DNA of 64,000 nt, from assembly GCF_046237015.1 (NCBI RefSeq), contig NZ_JBJYIN010000006.1, forward strand, positions 211,395 through 275,394, read 5' to 3'. Positions 1-7,595 of this stretch are shown here, in pieces. This DNA is from JBJYIN01 sp046237015 (GTDB lineage Bacteria > Pseudomonadota > Gammaproteobacteria > Enterobacterales > Enterobacteriaceae). Below the pieces are notes generated by a model that was not told the DNA's origin, ran no database searches, and saw only the letters and a program-made list of their open reading frames with translations. Within the stretch, counting starts at the first letter, position 1. Each line of letters begins with the position of its first letter. The translations under genes and the position numbers were made by a program.

Positions 1-52
1 TGCAACGCATGATGTTCTATCATGCTGATTTTGAACAGGCTATTAAACGAGC

Positions 53-1138
53 ATGGAAAGAATTACCGTAACATTAGCGGAACGTAGTTATCCTATTACG
101 ATAGCCGCCGGATTGTTTAATGATTCGGCTTCTTTTATGCCGTTGAAAGCAGGAGATCAGGCCATGCTGGTAACCAACCAGACACTGGCCCCTCTTTATC
201 TTGAGCATGTACGCCGTGTGCTGGAACAAAGCGGCGTACATGTCGATCAGGTCATTTTACCGGATGGCGAGAAGTATAAATCGTTGACCATATTGGATCA
301 GGTTTTTACTGCATTACTCGCCAAACCACATGGCCGTGATACGACTATTGTCGCTTTGGGTGGCGGTGTTATTGGCGATCTTGCCGGTTTTGCTGCCGCA
401 AGTTATCAACGCGGCGTTCGCTTTATTCAAGTGCCTACTACGCTACTGTCACAGGTTGATTCTTCTGTCGGCGGTAAAACGGCGGTGAATCATCCGCTGG
501 GCAAAAATATGATCGGCGCTTTCTATCAGCCTGCTTCTGTTGTCATTGATCTGGATTGCCTGAAGACCTTACCCGCTCGTGAACTGTCATCTGGCCTCGC
601 GGAAGTCATTAAGTACGGCATTATTCTCGATCGTGATTTCTTTCTCTGGCTGGAGGAGAATATTGATGCGGTGTGTTCACTACAACATGATGCATTGGCA
701 TACTGTATCCGCCGTTGTTGTGAACTGAAAGCGGCGGTTGTCGCGGCAGATGAACGTGAAAACGGCATGCGTGCGTTATTGAATCTTGGGCACACGTATG
801 GTCACGCGATCGAAGCTGAAATGGGTTATGGGAACTGGTTGCACGGTGAGGCGGTCGCTGCTGGTATGGTCATGGCATCGTATGCTGCTCACCGTCTTGG
901 GCAATTGACGACCGATGATATTGAACGAATCAAAGCACTGCTAGTACGGGCTGGTTTACCTGTCCGTGGGCCGGAGCAGATGTCACCAGAATCTTACCTT
1001 CCCCACATGATGCGAGATAAAAAAGTGCTGGCGGGTGAGTTGCGCCTTGTACTGCCGACATCAATTGGCCATTCAGAAGTCCGTGGTGGCGTAGCGCATG
1101 ACATTGTGTTGGCGTCGATAACTGATTGTCTAGCCTGA
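53..1138 (+). CDS. aroB: 3-dehydroquinate synthase
   Basis: Second enzyme of the shikimate pathway: converts DAHP to 3-dehydroquinate using NAD and a divalent metal, in the cytoplasm. The 361-residue product has the usual family length. The NAD-binding core GGGVIGDLAGF is near residues 102-112 and the substrate/NAD motif DSSVGGKTAVN follows near 140. The metal-ligand segments LAEVIKYG and NLGHTYGHAIE are present, with a further His in LHGEAVAAGM. The ATG at 53 is preceded by only a weak ribosome-binding site. In relatives aroB follows aroK and leads the damX-dam-rpe-gph-trpS series; bases 1-52 would be the aroK-aroB gap. Identification is certain. Confidence 0.97.
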   Translation: MERITVTLAERSYPITIAAGLFNDSASFMPLKAGDQAMLVTNQTLAPLYLEHVRRVLEQSGVHVDQVILPDGEKYKSLTILDQVFTALLAKPHGRDTTIVALGGGVIGDLAGFAAASYQRGVRFIQVPTTLLSQVDSSVGGKTAVNHPLGKNMIGAFYQPASVVIDLDCLKTLPARELSSGLAEVIKYGIILDRDFFLWLEENIDAVCSLQHDALAYCIRRCCELKAAVVAADERENGMRALLNLGHTYGHAIEAEMGYGNWLHGEAVAAGMVMASYAAHRLGQLTTDDIERIKALLVRAGLPVRGPEQMSPESYLPHMMRDKKVLAGELRLVLPTSIGHSEVRGGVAHDIVLASITDCLA

Positions 1139-1145
1139 GTGTTTT

Positions 1146-1182
1146 CTGTCGTATTAACGAAATAACTAAGTGTTAACGACAG
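1146..1182. other. Stem-loop between aroB and damX
   Basis: An inverted repeat starts just after the aroB stop: CTGTCGTATTAAC pairs with GTTAACGACAG, allowing a two-base bulge. No T-run follows, so it does not look like a standard terminator. It could be an attenuator or mRNA-end structure ahead of damX. Function is inference. Confidence 0.4.
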
Positions 1183-1289
1183 ATGAACGCTGATGGTTTA
1201 TGGTTAATAAAATAAAATGCATTATGATTTAACAATTCGTCACGGAGAGAATGTCGCGAATTTTAGTTTTTTCAGTTGGGGGGTTTTAA

Positions 1290-2267
1290 ATGGATGAGTT
1301 TAAGCCGGAAGATGAGCTGAAGCCTGATACCAGCGATCGTCGACCCACTCGTCATCAAAGAAGTAGCCGCTTTTCTGCTCCGAAAATAGCATTATCCAGA
1401 CAACACCTGATGATTGGTATCGGGATTTTGGTGTTGGTATTGCTGATTATCGGTATTGGTTCTGCGTTACAGGCACCTTCTCAACCAGGAACATCCCAGG
1501 CCCAAAGCAGTGGTGAAAAGAGTATCGATCTCTCTTCATCTTCTTCTGTGGCACAAAACCCACCGCTTTCGGCTCCGGTTGAAAATCCAGTCGCTGTATC
1601 CGGTGATGCCCCCCAAACTCCGCAGACGCTAAGTGCACCACCGATTTCTGGTACGCCAACGGATGCAGTTGTTCAACCGCAACCGAGTGGTCAGCAGCGT
1701 ATTGAGTTACCGGGAAATATGGCAGACGCGCTTTCTCAGCAGCAAGGCCGCGTGAATGAATTTTCTCAGGGAGCGACAGGAACTAGTCTGCCATCGGCAC
1801 CTGCTACGTTGGCTCCATCGGCGAAAACGCCTGTGCGTAATAATGTACCTGCGGGGAAAAATACTCACAGCGCCAGCACAACTCACGCAAATGGAAAACC
1901 GGTCACGCAGACACCATCGAAAGTGGCGACTCCTACAGTGACCAGTAAGCCTGCGAGCACGAGTCACGCAACGGCAACAGCATCAGGCGGCTCAATACAA
2001 AGTGCGCCAGCCAGTGCTTTTACATTGCAACTGAGTAGTGCATCCCGTTCTGATACCCTGAAGGCTTATGCGAAGCAGCATAATCTTGCTCATTCTTGGG
2101 TTTATGAAACGAAACGCGACGGAAAATCCTGGTATGTGTTAGTGACCGGTGTGTACGCTTCTTCCGCCGAAGCAAAACAGGCGATAGCAACATTGCCTGC
2201 TGATGTACAAGCAAAAAAACCATGGGTTAAGCCGATCCGTCAGGTGAAGCAGGACTTGAATAAGTAA
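1290..2267 (+). CDS. damX: DamX, SPOR-domain cell-division protein
   Basis: Inner-membrane bitopic protein that binds septal peptidoglycan through a C-terminal SPOR domain and takes part in division. Residues 1-40 are a charged cytoplasmic head, and 41-60 (MIGIGILVLVLLIIGIGSAL) form a single membrane span. Residues about 65-240 are a Ser/Thr/Ala/Pro/Gln-rich periplasmic linker. Residues about 242-320 carry the SPOR fold (AFTLQLSSASRSD, WYVLVTGVYASSAEAKQAI). At 325 residues it is shorter than E. coli DamX (about 428 as I recall), with the loss in the low-complexity linker. A GGGGGG tract upstream supplies the ribosome-binding site. It sits directly before dam, as in E. coli. Confidence 0.93.
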   Translation: MDEFKPEDELKPDTSDRRPTRHQRSSRFSAPKIALSRQHLMIGIGILVLVLLIIGIGSALQAPSQPGTSQAQSSGEKSIDLSSSSSVAQNPPLSAPVENPVAVSGDAPQTPQTLSAPPISGTPTDAVVQPQPSGQQRIELPGNMADALSQQQGRVNEFSQGATGTSLPSAPATLAPSAKTPVRNNVPAGKNTHSASTTHANGKPVTQTPSKVATPTVTSKPASTSHATATASGGSIQSAPASAFTLQLSSASRSDTLKAYAKQHNLAHSWVYETKRDGKSWYVLVTGVYASSAEAKQAIATLPADVQAKKPWVKPIRQVKQDLNK

Positions 2268-2346
2268 CACCAATTTTAGCCCTGATGTGCTGTCTGACAC
2301 AGAGTACAATCCGTGGCTCTGAAACGTATGAGTAACTAACGACGGC

Positions 2347-3159
2347 ATGAAGAAAAACCGCGCTTTTTTAAAATGGGCTGGTGGTAAATATCCGCTGGTA
2401 GAAGAGATTCGTCGCTATTTACCAGCAGGAGACTGCCTTATCGAGCCCTTTGTTGGTGCGGGTTCTGTATTCCTGAATACAGAGTACGACAACTACATAT
2501 TGGCAGATATCAATAGCGACCTGATCAACCTGTATAATATCGTTAAGTCAAATACTGACGAATTTGTACGTGATTCTCGTAAGTTATTTACTGAGGAAGT
2601 CAATACATCAACGACGTTCTATCTGTTACGCGAAGAGTTCAACCTGTGTACGGATGCCTATCGTCGAGCGGTATTGTTCCTTTATCTGAACCGTCATTGC
2701 TATAACGGTCTGTGCCGCTATAACATGCGCGGCGAATTCAATGTACCGTTCGGACGTTACAAGAAACCTTATTTCCCCGAAGAGGAAATTCGCTGGTTTG
2801 CGTTCAAGGCTAAGAGCGCGACGTTTGTTTGCGAGCACTATAATCAGACGTTGACAAAAGCGGAGCCGGGTTCTGTTATTTATTGCGATCCGCCTTATGC
2901 CCCCTTGTCGGCAACCGCAAATTTCACGGCTTATCACACCAATAACTTCAATCATGTCGATCAACAGAATCTGGCCAGATTGGCGCATCGTCTGTCGGTT
3001 GAGAGCCAAATCCCTGTGTTGATTTCCAATCACGATACGGTACTGACCCGTGAATGGTATCAGGATGCGTCACTTTATGTGGTTAAAGCGCGTCGAACCA
3101 TTAGTCGTAATATTCTGGGTCGTAGTAAAGTAAACGAATTGCTGGCGCTGTATTGTTAA
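2347..3159 (+). CDS. dam: DNA adenine methylase (GATC)
   Basis: Transfers a methyl group from SAM to adenine N6 in GATC, supporting mismatch-repair strand choice, SeqA timing and gene regulation. The 270-residue protein shows the alpha-class order: FLKWAGGK at 7-14, the SAM-binding EPFVGAGS at 33-40, and catalytic DPPY at 181-184. Length and motif positions match E. coli Dam. It lies 79 bp after damX and 64 bp before rpe, on the same strand, so it is probably read from both damX-region and local promoters, as in E. coli. Confidence 0.98.
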   Translation: MKKNRAFLKWAGGKYPLVEEIRRYLPAGDCLIEPFVGAGSVFLNTEYDNYILADINSDLINLYNIVKSNTDEFVRDSRKLFTEEVNTSTTFYLLREEFNLCTDAYRRAVLFLYLNRHCYNGLCRYNMRGEFNVPFGRYKKPYFPEEEIRWFAFKAKSATFVCEHYNQTLTKAEPGSVIYCDPPYAPLSATANFTAYHTNNFNHVDQQNLARLAHRLSVESQIPVLISNHDTVLTREWYQDASLYVVKARRTISRNILGRSKVNELLALYC

Positions 3160-3223
3160 CTCATTTTTGTTAAAGCAGAAAATCCGGTAGCGGAAGCTCA
3201 GACTCTATCGTTTGGAGAATCGA

Positions 3224-3901
3224 ATGAAACCGTTTTTAATCGCCCCATCTATTTTATCGGCTGATTTTGCCCGACTCGGTGAAGATACTGCCAATGTGTT
3301 GGCCGCCGGAGCCGATGTCGTGCACTTTGATGTGATGGACAATCATTATGTCCCGAATCTGACTATCGGTCCCCTGGTGCTGAAATCGTTACGAGACTAT
3401 GGGATAACGGCCCCGATTGATGTTCATCTGATGGTGAAACCGGTCGATCGTATTATTCCTGATTTTGCCAAAGCCGGGGCGAGCTTTATCACTTTCCATC
3501 CCGAAGGATCGGAACATATCGATCGCTCTTTACAGTTAATCAAAGATCTTGGCTGTAAAGCAGGACTGGTTTTCAACCCGGCGACACCGCTAAGTTACCT
3601 CGATTACGTCATGGATAAGCTGGATATCATTTTGCTGATGTCCGTGAATCCGGGCTTTGGTGGTCAATCCTTTATTCCAGGAACGTTGGATAAATTACGT
3701 CAGGTACGCAAGTTGATTGACGACAGCGGGTATGACATCCGGCTTGAAGTAGATGGCGGAGTTAAGGTTGATAACATTAGCGCTATTGCGGCGGCGGGAG
3801 CGGATATGTTTGTCGCGGGGTCGGCAATTTTTAGCGCACCTGATTACCGTGCGGTTATTGAACAGATGCGTGGTGAATTGGCTAAGGTGAACCATGACTG
3901 A
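3224..3901 (+). CDS. rpe: Ribulose-phosphate 3-epimerase
   Basis: Interconverts D-ribulose 5-phosphate and D-xylulose 5-phosphate in the pentose phosphate pathway. The TIM barrel shows metal ligands H34, D36 (VVHFDVMDN), H68 (DVHLM) and D177 (LEVDGGV). D36 and D177 are the usual acid/base pair, and the phosphate loop NPGFGGQ is near 142-148. The ATG at 3224 is preferred over an in-frame ATG at 3212, because GGAGA at 3214-3218 gives correct spacing and the protein then has the family length of 225. It overlaps gph by 8 bases, which suggests translational coupling. Confidence 0.97.
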   Translation: MKPFLIAPSILSADFARLGEDTANVLAAGADVVHFDVMDNHYVPNLTIGPLVLKSLRDYGITAPIDVHLMVKPVDRIIPDFAKAGASFITFHPEGSEHIDRSLQLIKDLGCKAGLVFNPATPLSYLDYVMDKLDIILLMSVNPGFGGQSFIPGTLDKLRQVRKLIDDSGYDIRLEVDGGVKVDNISAIAAAGADMFVAGSAIFSAPDYRAVIEQMRGELAKVNHD

Positions 3902-4598
3902 CATGATGTCGATCCGTGGGCTGGCATTCGATTTGGATGGCACGTTGATTAATAGTCTACCGGGGTTGGCGGCAGCGGTGGATAAAACGCTCGAAGCTCT
4001 TTCTCTTCCGGCTGCGGGTGACGCGAAAGTCGCTACCTGGATTGGCAATGGTGCGGACGTGTTGGTTGAACGGGCATTGCGTTGGGCTGGTATTGAACCC
4101 ACGGCACAGTGTCTGAATGAAACCCGGGCCTTGTTCGATCGCTATTACGCTGAAACGGTTGACAGCGGTAGTTCGCTTTTCCCACAGGTGAAGGAAACAT
4201 TAGCGCATTTGGCCCAGCAGGGAGTACCAATGGCGGTCGTGACCAATAAACCGACGCCGTTCGTCGCACCGCTGTTGTCTGAACTGGGGATCGGTGAATA
4301 CTTTTCGCTTATCATCGGTGGCGATGATGTTATCGTGAAAAAACCGCACCCTGCGCCATTGTACCTAGTGCTAGGTAAACTGGGGCTACACGCCAGTGAA
4401 TTGCTGTTTGTCGGCGATTCTCGCAATGATATACAGGCCTCTCAGGCGGCCGGTTGTCCCTGTGTCGGTATGACTTATGGCTATAACTATGGTGAAGCGA
4501 TCGAACTGAGTCATCCAGATATCGTGCTGGATCGTTTTGCCGATATTTTGCCCCTAATCGGGCCGTCATCTTCAAAAAATCAGGAACCCTTAGTATGA
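3894..4598 (+). CDS. gph: Phosphoglycolate phosphatase
   Basis: HAD-family hydrolase that removes phosphate from 2-phosphoglycolate, a by-product of DNA 3'-end repair. Motif I is AFDLDGTL with nucleophile D13 and D15. Motif II is VVTNKPTPF, motif III VKKPHPAP, and motif IV FVGDSRNDIQA. The 234 residues are about 18 fewer than in E. coli (252, recalled). The missing piece lies in the cap region after the ERALRWA helix, where E. coli has a charged insert. The start overlaps rpe and the end overlaps trpS in an ATGA junction, so all three are coupled. Confidence 0.95.
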   Translation: MTDMMSIRGLAFDLDGTLINSLPGLAAAVDKTLEALSLPAAGDAKVATWIGNGADVLVERALRWAGIEPTAQCLNETRALFDRYYAETVDSGSSLFPQVKETLAHLAQQGVPMAVVTNKPTPFVAPLLSELGIGEYFSLIIGGDDVIVKKPHPAPLYLVLGKLGLHASELLFVGDSRNDIQASQAAGCPCVGMTYGYNYGEAIELSHPDIVLDRFADILPLIGPSSSKNQEPLV

Positions 4599-5599
4599 GC
4601 AAACCCATTGTATTTAGCGGAGCACAACCGTCTGGTGAATTGACCATTGGTAACTACATGGGGGCGCTACGTCAGTGGGTGAATATGCAAGATGATTACG
4701 ATTGCATCTATTGCATTGTTGACCTGCATGCTATTACGGTTCGTCAGGATCCGCATGCGCTGAGAAAAGCGACGCTGGATACGCTGGCGCTCTATCTGGC
4801 TTGTGGCATCGATCCGAAAAAGAGCACCATTTTTGTTCAGTCCCATGTGCCTGAGCACAGCCAACTGAGCTGGATCCTGAACTGCTATGCGTATTTCGGC
4901 GAACTGAGCCGCATGACGCAGTTCAAGGATAAATCCGCGCGTTATGAAGAGAATATCAACGCGGGTCTGTTCGATTACCCAGTATTGATGGCGGCGGATA
5001 TCCTGCTGTATCAAACGAATCAAGTGCCTGTAGGCGAAGATCAGAAACAGCATCTGGAACTGAGCCGCGACGTCGGTCAGCGCTTTAACGGTCTGTATGG
5101 CGACATTTTCAAAGTGCCGGAGCCGTTCATTCCAAAATCCGGTGCGCGCGTGATGTCGTTGCTGGAACCGACCAAGAAGATGTCCAAGTCTGACGATAAC
5201 CGTAATAACGTGATCGGACTGCTGGAAGATCCGAAGTCGGTAGTGAAGAAGATCAAACGTGCCGTGACGGATTCTGACGAGCCGCCAGTCGTTCGCTATG
5301 ACGTGGCGAATAAAGCGGGAGTATCGAACCTGTTGGATATTCTGTCTGGCGTGACGGGTAAAACCATCCCAGAACTGGAACAGGAATTTAGCGGCCAGAT
5401 GTATGGTCACCTGAAAGGTGCGGTAGCGGATGCTGTCTCCGGTATGCTGTCTGAACTGCAAGAACGCTATCACCGTTTCCGTAACGATGAAGCTTTCCTG
5501 CAACAGGTTATGCGTGAAGGCGCGGAAAAAGCGAGTGCCCGTGCGCAGGAAACCTTGAAGAAAGTGTACGATGCGGTTGGATTTGTTTCTCGCCCGTAA
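4595..5599 (+). CDS. trpS: Tryptophanyl-tRNA synthetase
   Basis: Class I aminoacyl-tRNA synthetase that charges tRNA-Trp with ATP and tryptophan. The 334-residue length is typical. The HIGH-equivalent TIGNYMGAL follows GAQPSGEL near residue 17, and the KMSKS loop KKMSKSDDN lies near 194-202. ATG at 4595 overlaps the gph stop by 4 bases. It is the last gene of the aroB-to-trpS series and is followed by a long palindrome before convergent cysG. Confidence 0.98.
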   Translation: MSKPIVFSGAQPSGELTIGNYMGALRQWVNMQDDYDCIYCIVDLHAITVRQDPHALRKATLDTLALYLACGIDPKKSTIFVQSHVPEHSQLSWILNCYAYFGELSRMTQFKDKSARYEENINAGLFDYPVLMAADILLYQTNQVPVGEDQKQHLELSRDVGQRFNGLYGDIFKVPEPFIPKSGARVMSLLEPTKKMSKSDDNRNNVIGLLEDPKSVVKKIKRAVTDSDEPPVVRYDVANKAGVSNLLDILSGVTGKTIPELEQEFSGQMYGHLKGAVADAVSGMLSELQERYHRFRNDEAFLQQVMREGAEKASARAQETLKKVYDAVGFVSRP

Positions 5600-5610
5600 A
5601 CGTGAAAATC

Positions 5611-5634
5611 ATCAGGAGGCCATGGCCTCCTGAT
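5611..5634. terminator. Perfect 24-bp palindrome between trpS and cysG
   Basis: Twelve bases starting ATCAGGAGGCCA are followed at once by their exact reverse complement, so the axis lies in CCATGG. It sits 11 bases after the trpS stop and 37 bases beyond the cysG stop, as expected for a bidirectional terminator. Only weak T-richness follows on either side, and a loop-free palindrome must open its central bases, so the terminator role is likely but not certain. Confidence 0.55.
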
Positions 5635-5670
5635 TCAGTTCATCCTCAAGGCATCGTGACTCGGAGTGTA

Positions 5671-7050
5671 TTACTCGGATGTATGGGCAAACCAGTCCAG
5701 TTTTTCTCTCAGACCAACGACGCTGCCTATGATAATCAGGCTTGGGCTCGCCGCCTGTTTTGCCAGCTCGCTAAGCTGTGAAAGCTGACCAGTAAAGACG
5801 CGTTGAGTAGGCGATGTCCCATTTTCAATTATTGCCACCGGGATCGTCTCGGGCAATTGCTGTTCCAGCAAGTTACTCTGGATATGTTCTGCTTGCTGAA
5901 GTCCCATATAGAACACCAGCGTTTGTTTTTCTCCCGCAAGGCTAGACCAGTCGAGTTCGGAATCATGTCGAACGTGGCCGGTGATCAGCCTTACGCCTTG
6001 AGAGTGATTGCGATGAGTGAGTGGAATACCGCTGTAAGCTGCACAGCCAGAGGCCGCGGTAATGCCAGGTACCACGGAAAAAGGAATGCCCGCCTGCTGT
6101 AAATGTTCTAACTCTTCCGCTCCGCGGCCAAAAATAAAAGGATCTCCACCTTTTAGGCGAACCACTCGTTTACCGGCTCGTGCTTTTTCTTCCAGAAGCT
6201 GGTTAATCTGCTCCTGTGGGATAGTGTGATAACCAGACGTTTTACCGACAAAGATACGCTCTGCCTCGCGTCGGATCAGGTTTACTATCTCGCTGGAGAC
6301 GAGTCGGTCATAAACGACAACGTCAGCCTGCTGTAATTGTTGTAAGGCTTTGAGTGTGAGCAGTCCAACATCTCCGGGGCCAGCACCGACCAGCACCACT
6401 TCGCCTTTGTCATCCAGTGGGGCGGAAAAAAGCTGTTCGGTTAACTGCTGTTCGCTGACCGGGTCGTTATTTGCCAGCGCTTGTGCCAACCTATCGTGTG
6501 CGAAGAGTTTTTCCCAGAATCGGCGGCGAGAGCCTGCGTGTTGAAAACGGTTTTGTACACGTTGTCGCAACCTTCCTGCCAGAGAAGCCAATTTCCCAAG
6601 ATGTTGGGGCAATGTGCTTTCCAGTTTTTCACGTAGCAGTCGTGCCAGAACCGGTGCGTTACCACCAGACGATACCGCAACCATTAAAGGAGAACGATCG
6701 ATGATTGAAGGCATGATAAAACTTGCATTTTGTGCGTCGTCGACCACATTGCAAAAAATACGTCGAGCAGTGGCGCATTCATAAACTAGCTGATTAACCT
6801 CATGGTCATTGGTCGCCGCAATTGCCAGCCATACGTGATTTAGTAATGCGGGATTAAAACTTTCCTGCGCCAGTGTGACCCGTCCTTCTGCCTGCCAGGC
6901 GATAAACTGTACATTGAAGCTGATGGCGTTCACCGTGACAATCGCTCCTGCCTCTAACAGTAAACGGGCTTTTCGTTCAGCAATTTCCCCTCCGCCTACC
7001 AATAAACAGTGTTTATCGTGTAACTGACAGAATATTGGCAGGTAATCCAT
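5671..7050 (-). CDS. cysG: Siroheme synthase (trifunctional CysG)
   Basis: Makes siroheme from uroporphyrinogen III: SAM-dependent bis-methylation, NAD-dependent dehydrogenation and Fe chelation. The N-terminal CysG-B module (1-150) has CLLVGGGEIAERKA, D104 in NVVDDAQNASF and S128 in AVSSGGNAP, matching the E. coli catalytic Asp and phospho-Ser positions. The C-terminal methyltransferase (about 216-459) has VLVGAGPGDVGLLTLKA and VVRLKGGDPFIFGRG. The length of 459 is full. The start has AGAGG about 6 bases upstream. In E. coli cysG ends the nirBDC operon; here it stands alone on the minus strand, so it probably serves sulfite reductase. Confidence 0.97.
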   Translation of the reverse strand: MDYLPIFCQLHDKHCLLVGGGEIAERKARLLLEAGAIVTVNAISFNVQFIAWQAEGRVTLAQESFNPALLNHVWLAIAATNDHEVNQLVYECATARRIFCNVVDDAQNASFIMPSIIDRSPLMVAVSSGGNAPVLARLLREKLESTLPQHLGKLASLAGRLRQRVQNRFQHAGSRRRFWEKLFAHDRLAQALANNDPVSEQQLTEQLFSAPLDDKGEVVLVGAGPGDVGLLTLKALQQLQQADVVVYDRLVSSEIVNLIRREAERIFVGKTSGYHTIPQEQINQLLEEKARAGKRVVRLKGGDPFIFGRGAEELEHLQQAGIPFSVVPGITAASGCAAYSGIPLTHRNHSQGVRLITGHVRHDSELDWSSLAGEKQTLVFYMGLQQAEHIQSNLLEQQLPETIPVAIIENGTSPTQRVFTGQLSQLSELAKQAASPSLIIIGSVVGLREKLDWFAHTSE

Positions 7051-7281
7051 GTGTGCCTCTTCTCAGGTTAAGAGCCACCACCGCAATGGTCGAAGGCAGC
7101 TTATTGATTCGGTGACGGCGTTCAACGCCCTTTAAAAAACAACGGCCTAATTTGTACATGGCTATTGATCATATCGGTTTGATATATCGCAACGGATTGT
7201 GTTTTGTCTTTGTGATAACGCTCTGGGGTAAGCGAGAGGGCCATGCTACCGCAGCAGGATGTAAGCAAATATGATTTTTCT

Positions 7282-7297
7282 GGTGATAATGCTCACA
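7282..7297. promoter_or_regulatory. Candidate CRP binding site
   Basis: GGTGA-N6-TCACA matches 9 of 10 core positions of the CRP consensus TGTGA-N6-TCACA. It lies about 300 bp before the enolase-family start and 230 bp before cysG, inside the divergent promoter region. CRP itself is encoded in this window. cAMP control of a catabolic importer operon is plausible; direct binding is inference. Confidence 0.5.
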
Positions 7298-7534
7298 ATA
7301 TTATGTGCAATTGCATAATTATCCGCGACATAATTTCTTTATATGAAAGAAGTTGCCTAATGACTAACGCTACAACAACCTTAATAATTGAAAGTAAAAC
7401 ACCATTTTTTTTTAATTAGCACGTGGTTTCTTTTTTGTGATGTCGATCGCCTTATATGGTCGAACCAGAAGAATACCAGCGTTTTTTATCTACCTATTCC
7501 AGCGCATACAGCAGAGTTATTCTTTAATGATTAA

Positions 7535-7551
7535 TGCGGTTTAGTACCGCA
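7535..7551. promoter_or_regulatory. Candidate operator, TGCGGT-N5-ACCGCA
   Basis: Perfect 6-bp inverted repeat with a 5-bp spacer, 44 bases upstream of the preferred GTG start of the enolase-family gene. Position and symmetry fit a repressor operator near the transcription start, or a short leader hairpin. No regulator gene lies next to the cluster, so the binding protein is unknown. Confidence 0.35.
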
Positions 7552-7595
7552 AATTGTGTACATGAGTTGTGTTAAACATCGAGGCAGGTAATAAC

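Larger units (their letters stand above)
7051..7595. other. 545-bp divergent intergenic region, cysG / enolase-family gene
   Basis: A long AT-rich region with no convincing ORF separates the divergent cysG and enolase-family genes. It contains a CRP-like site (7282-7297), a TGCAATTGCA palindrome (7306-7315), TTCTTT-N5-AAAGAA (7335-7351) and TGCGGT-N5-ACCGCA (7535-7551). Promoters for both directions must lie here, but no single sigma-70 pair stands out. Its length and density of symmetric sites suggest regulated expression of the importer operon. Confidence 0.7.

Noticed and set aside
4667..5503. 278-codon antisense frame opposite trpS
   Set aside because: Long antisense frames are common opposite codon-biased genes. 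The His/Arg/Gln-rich translation resembles no protein family.
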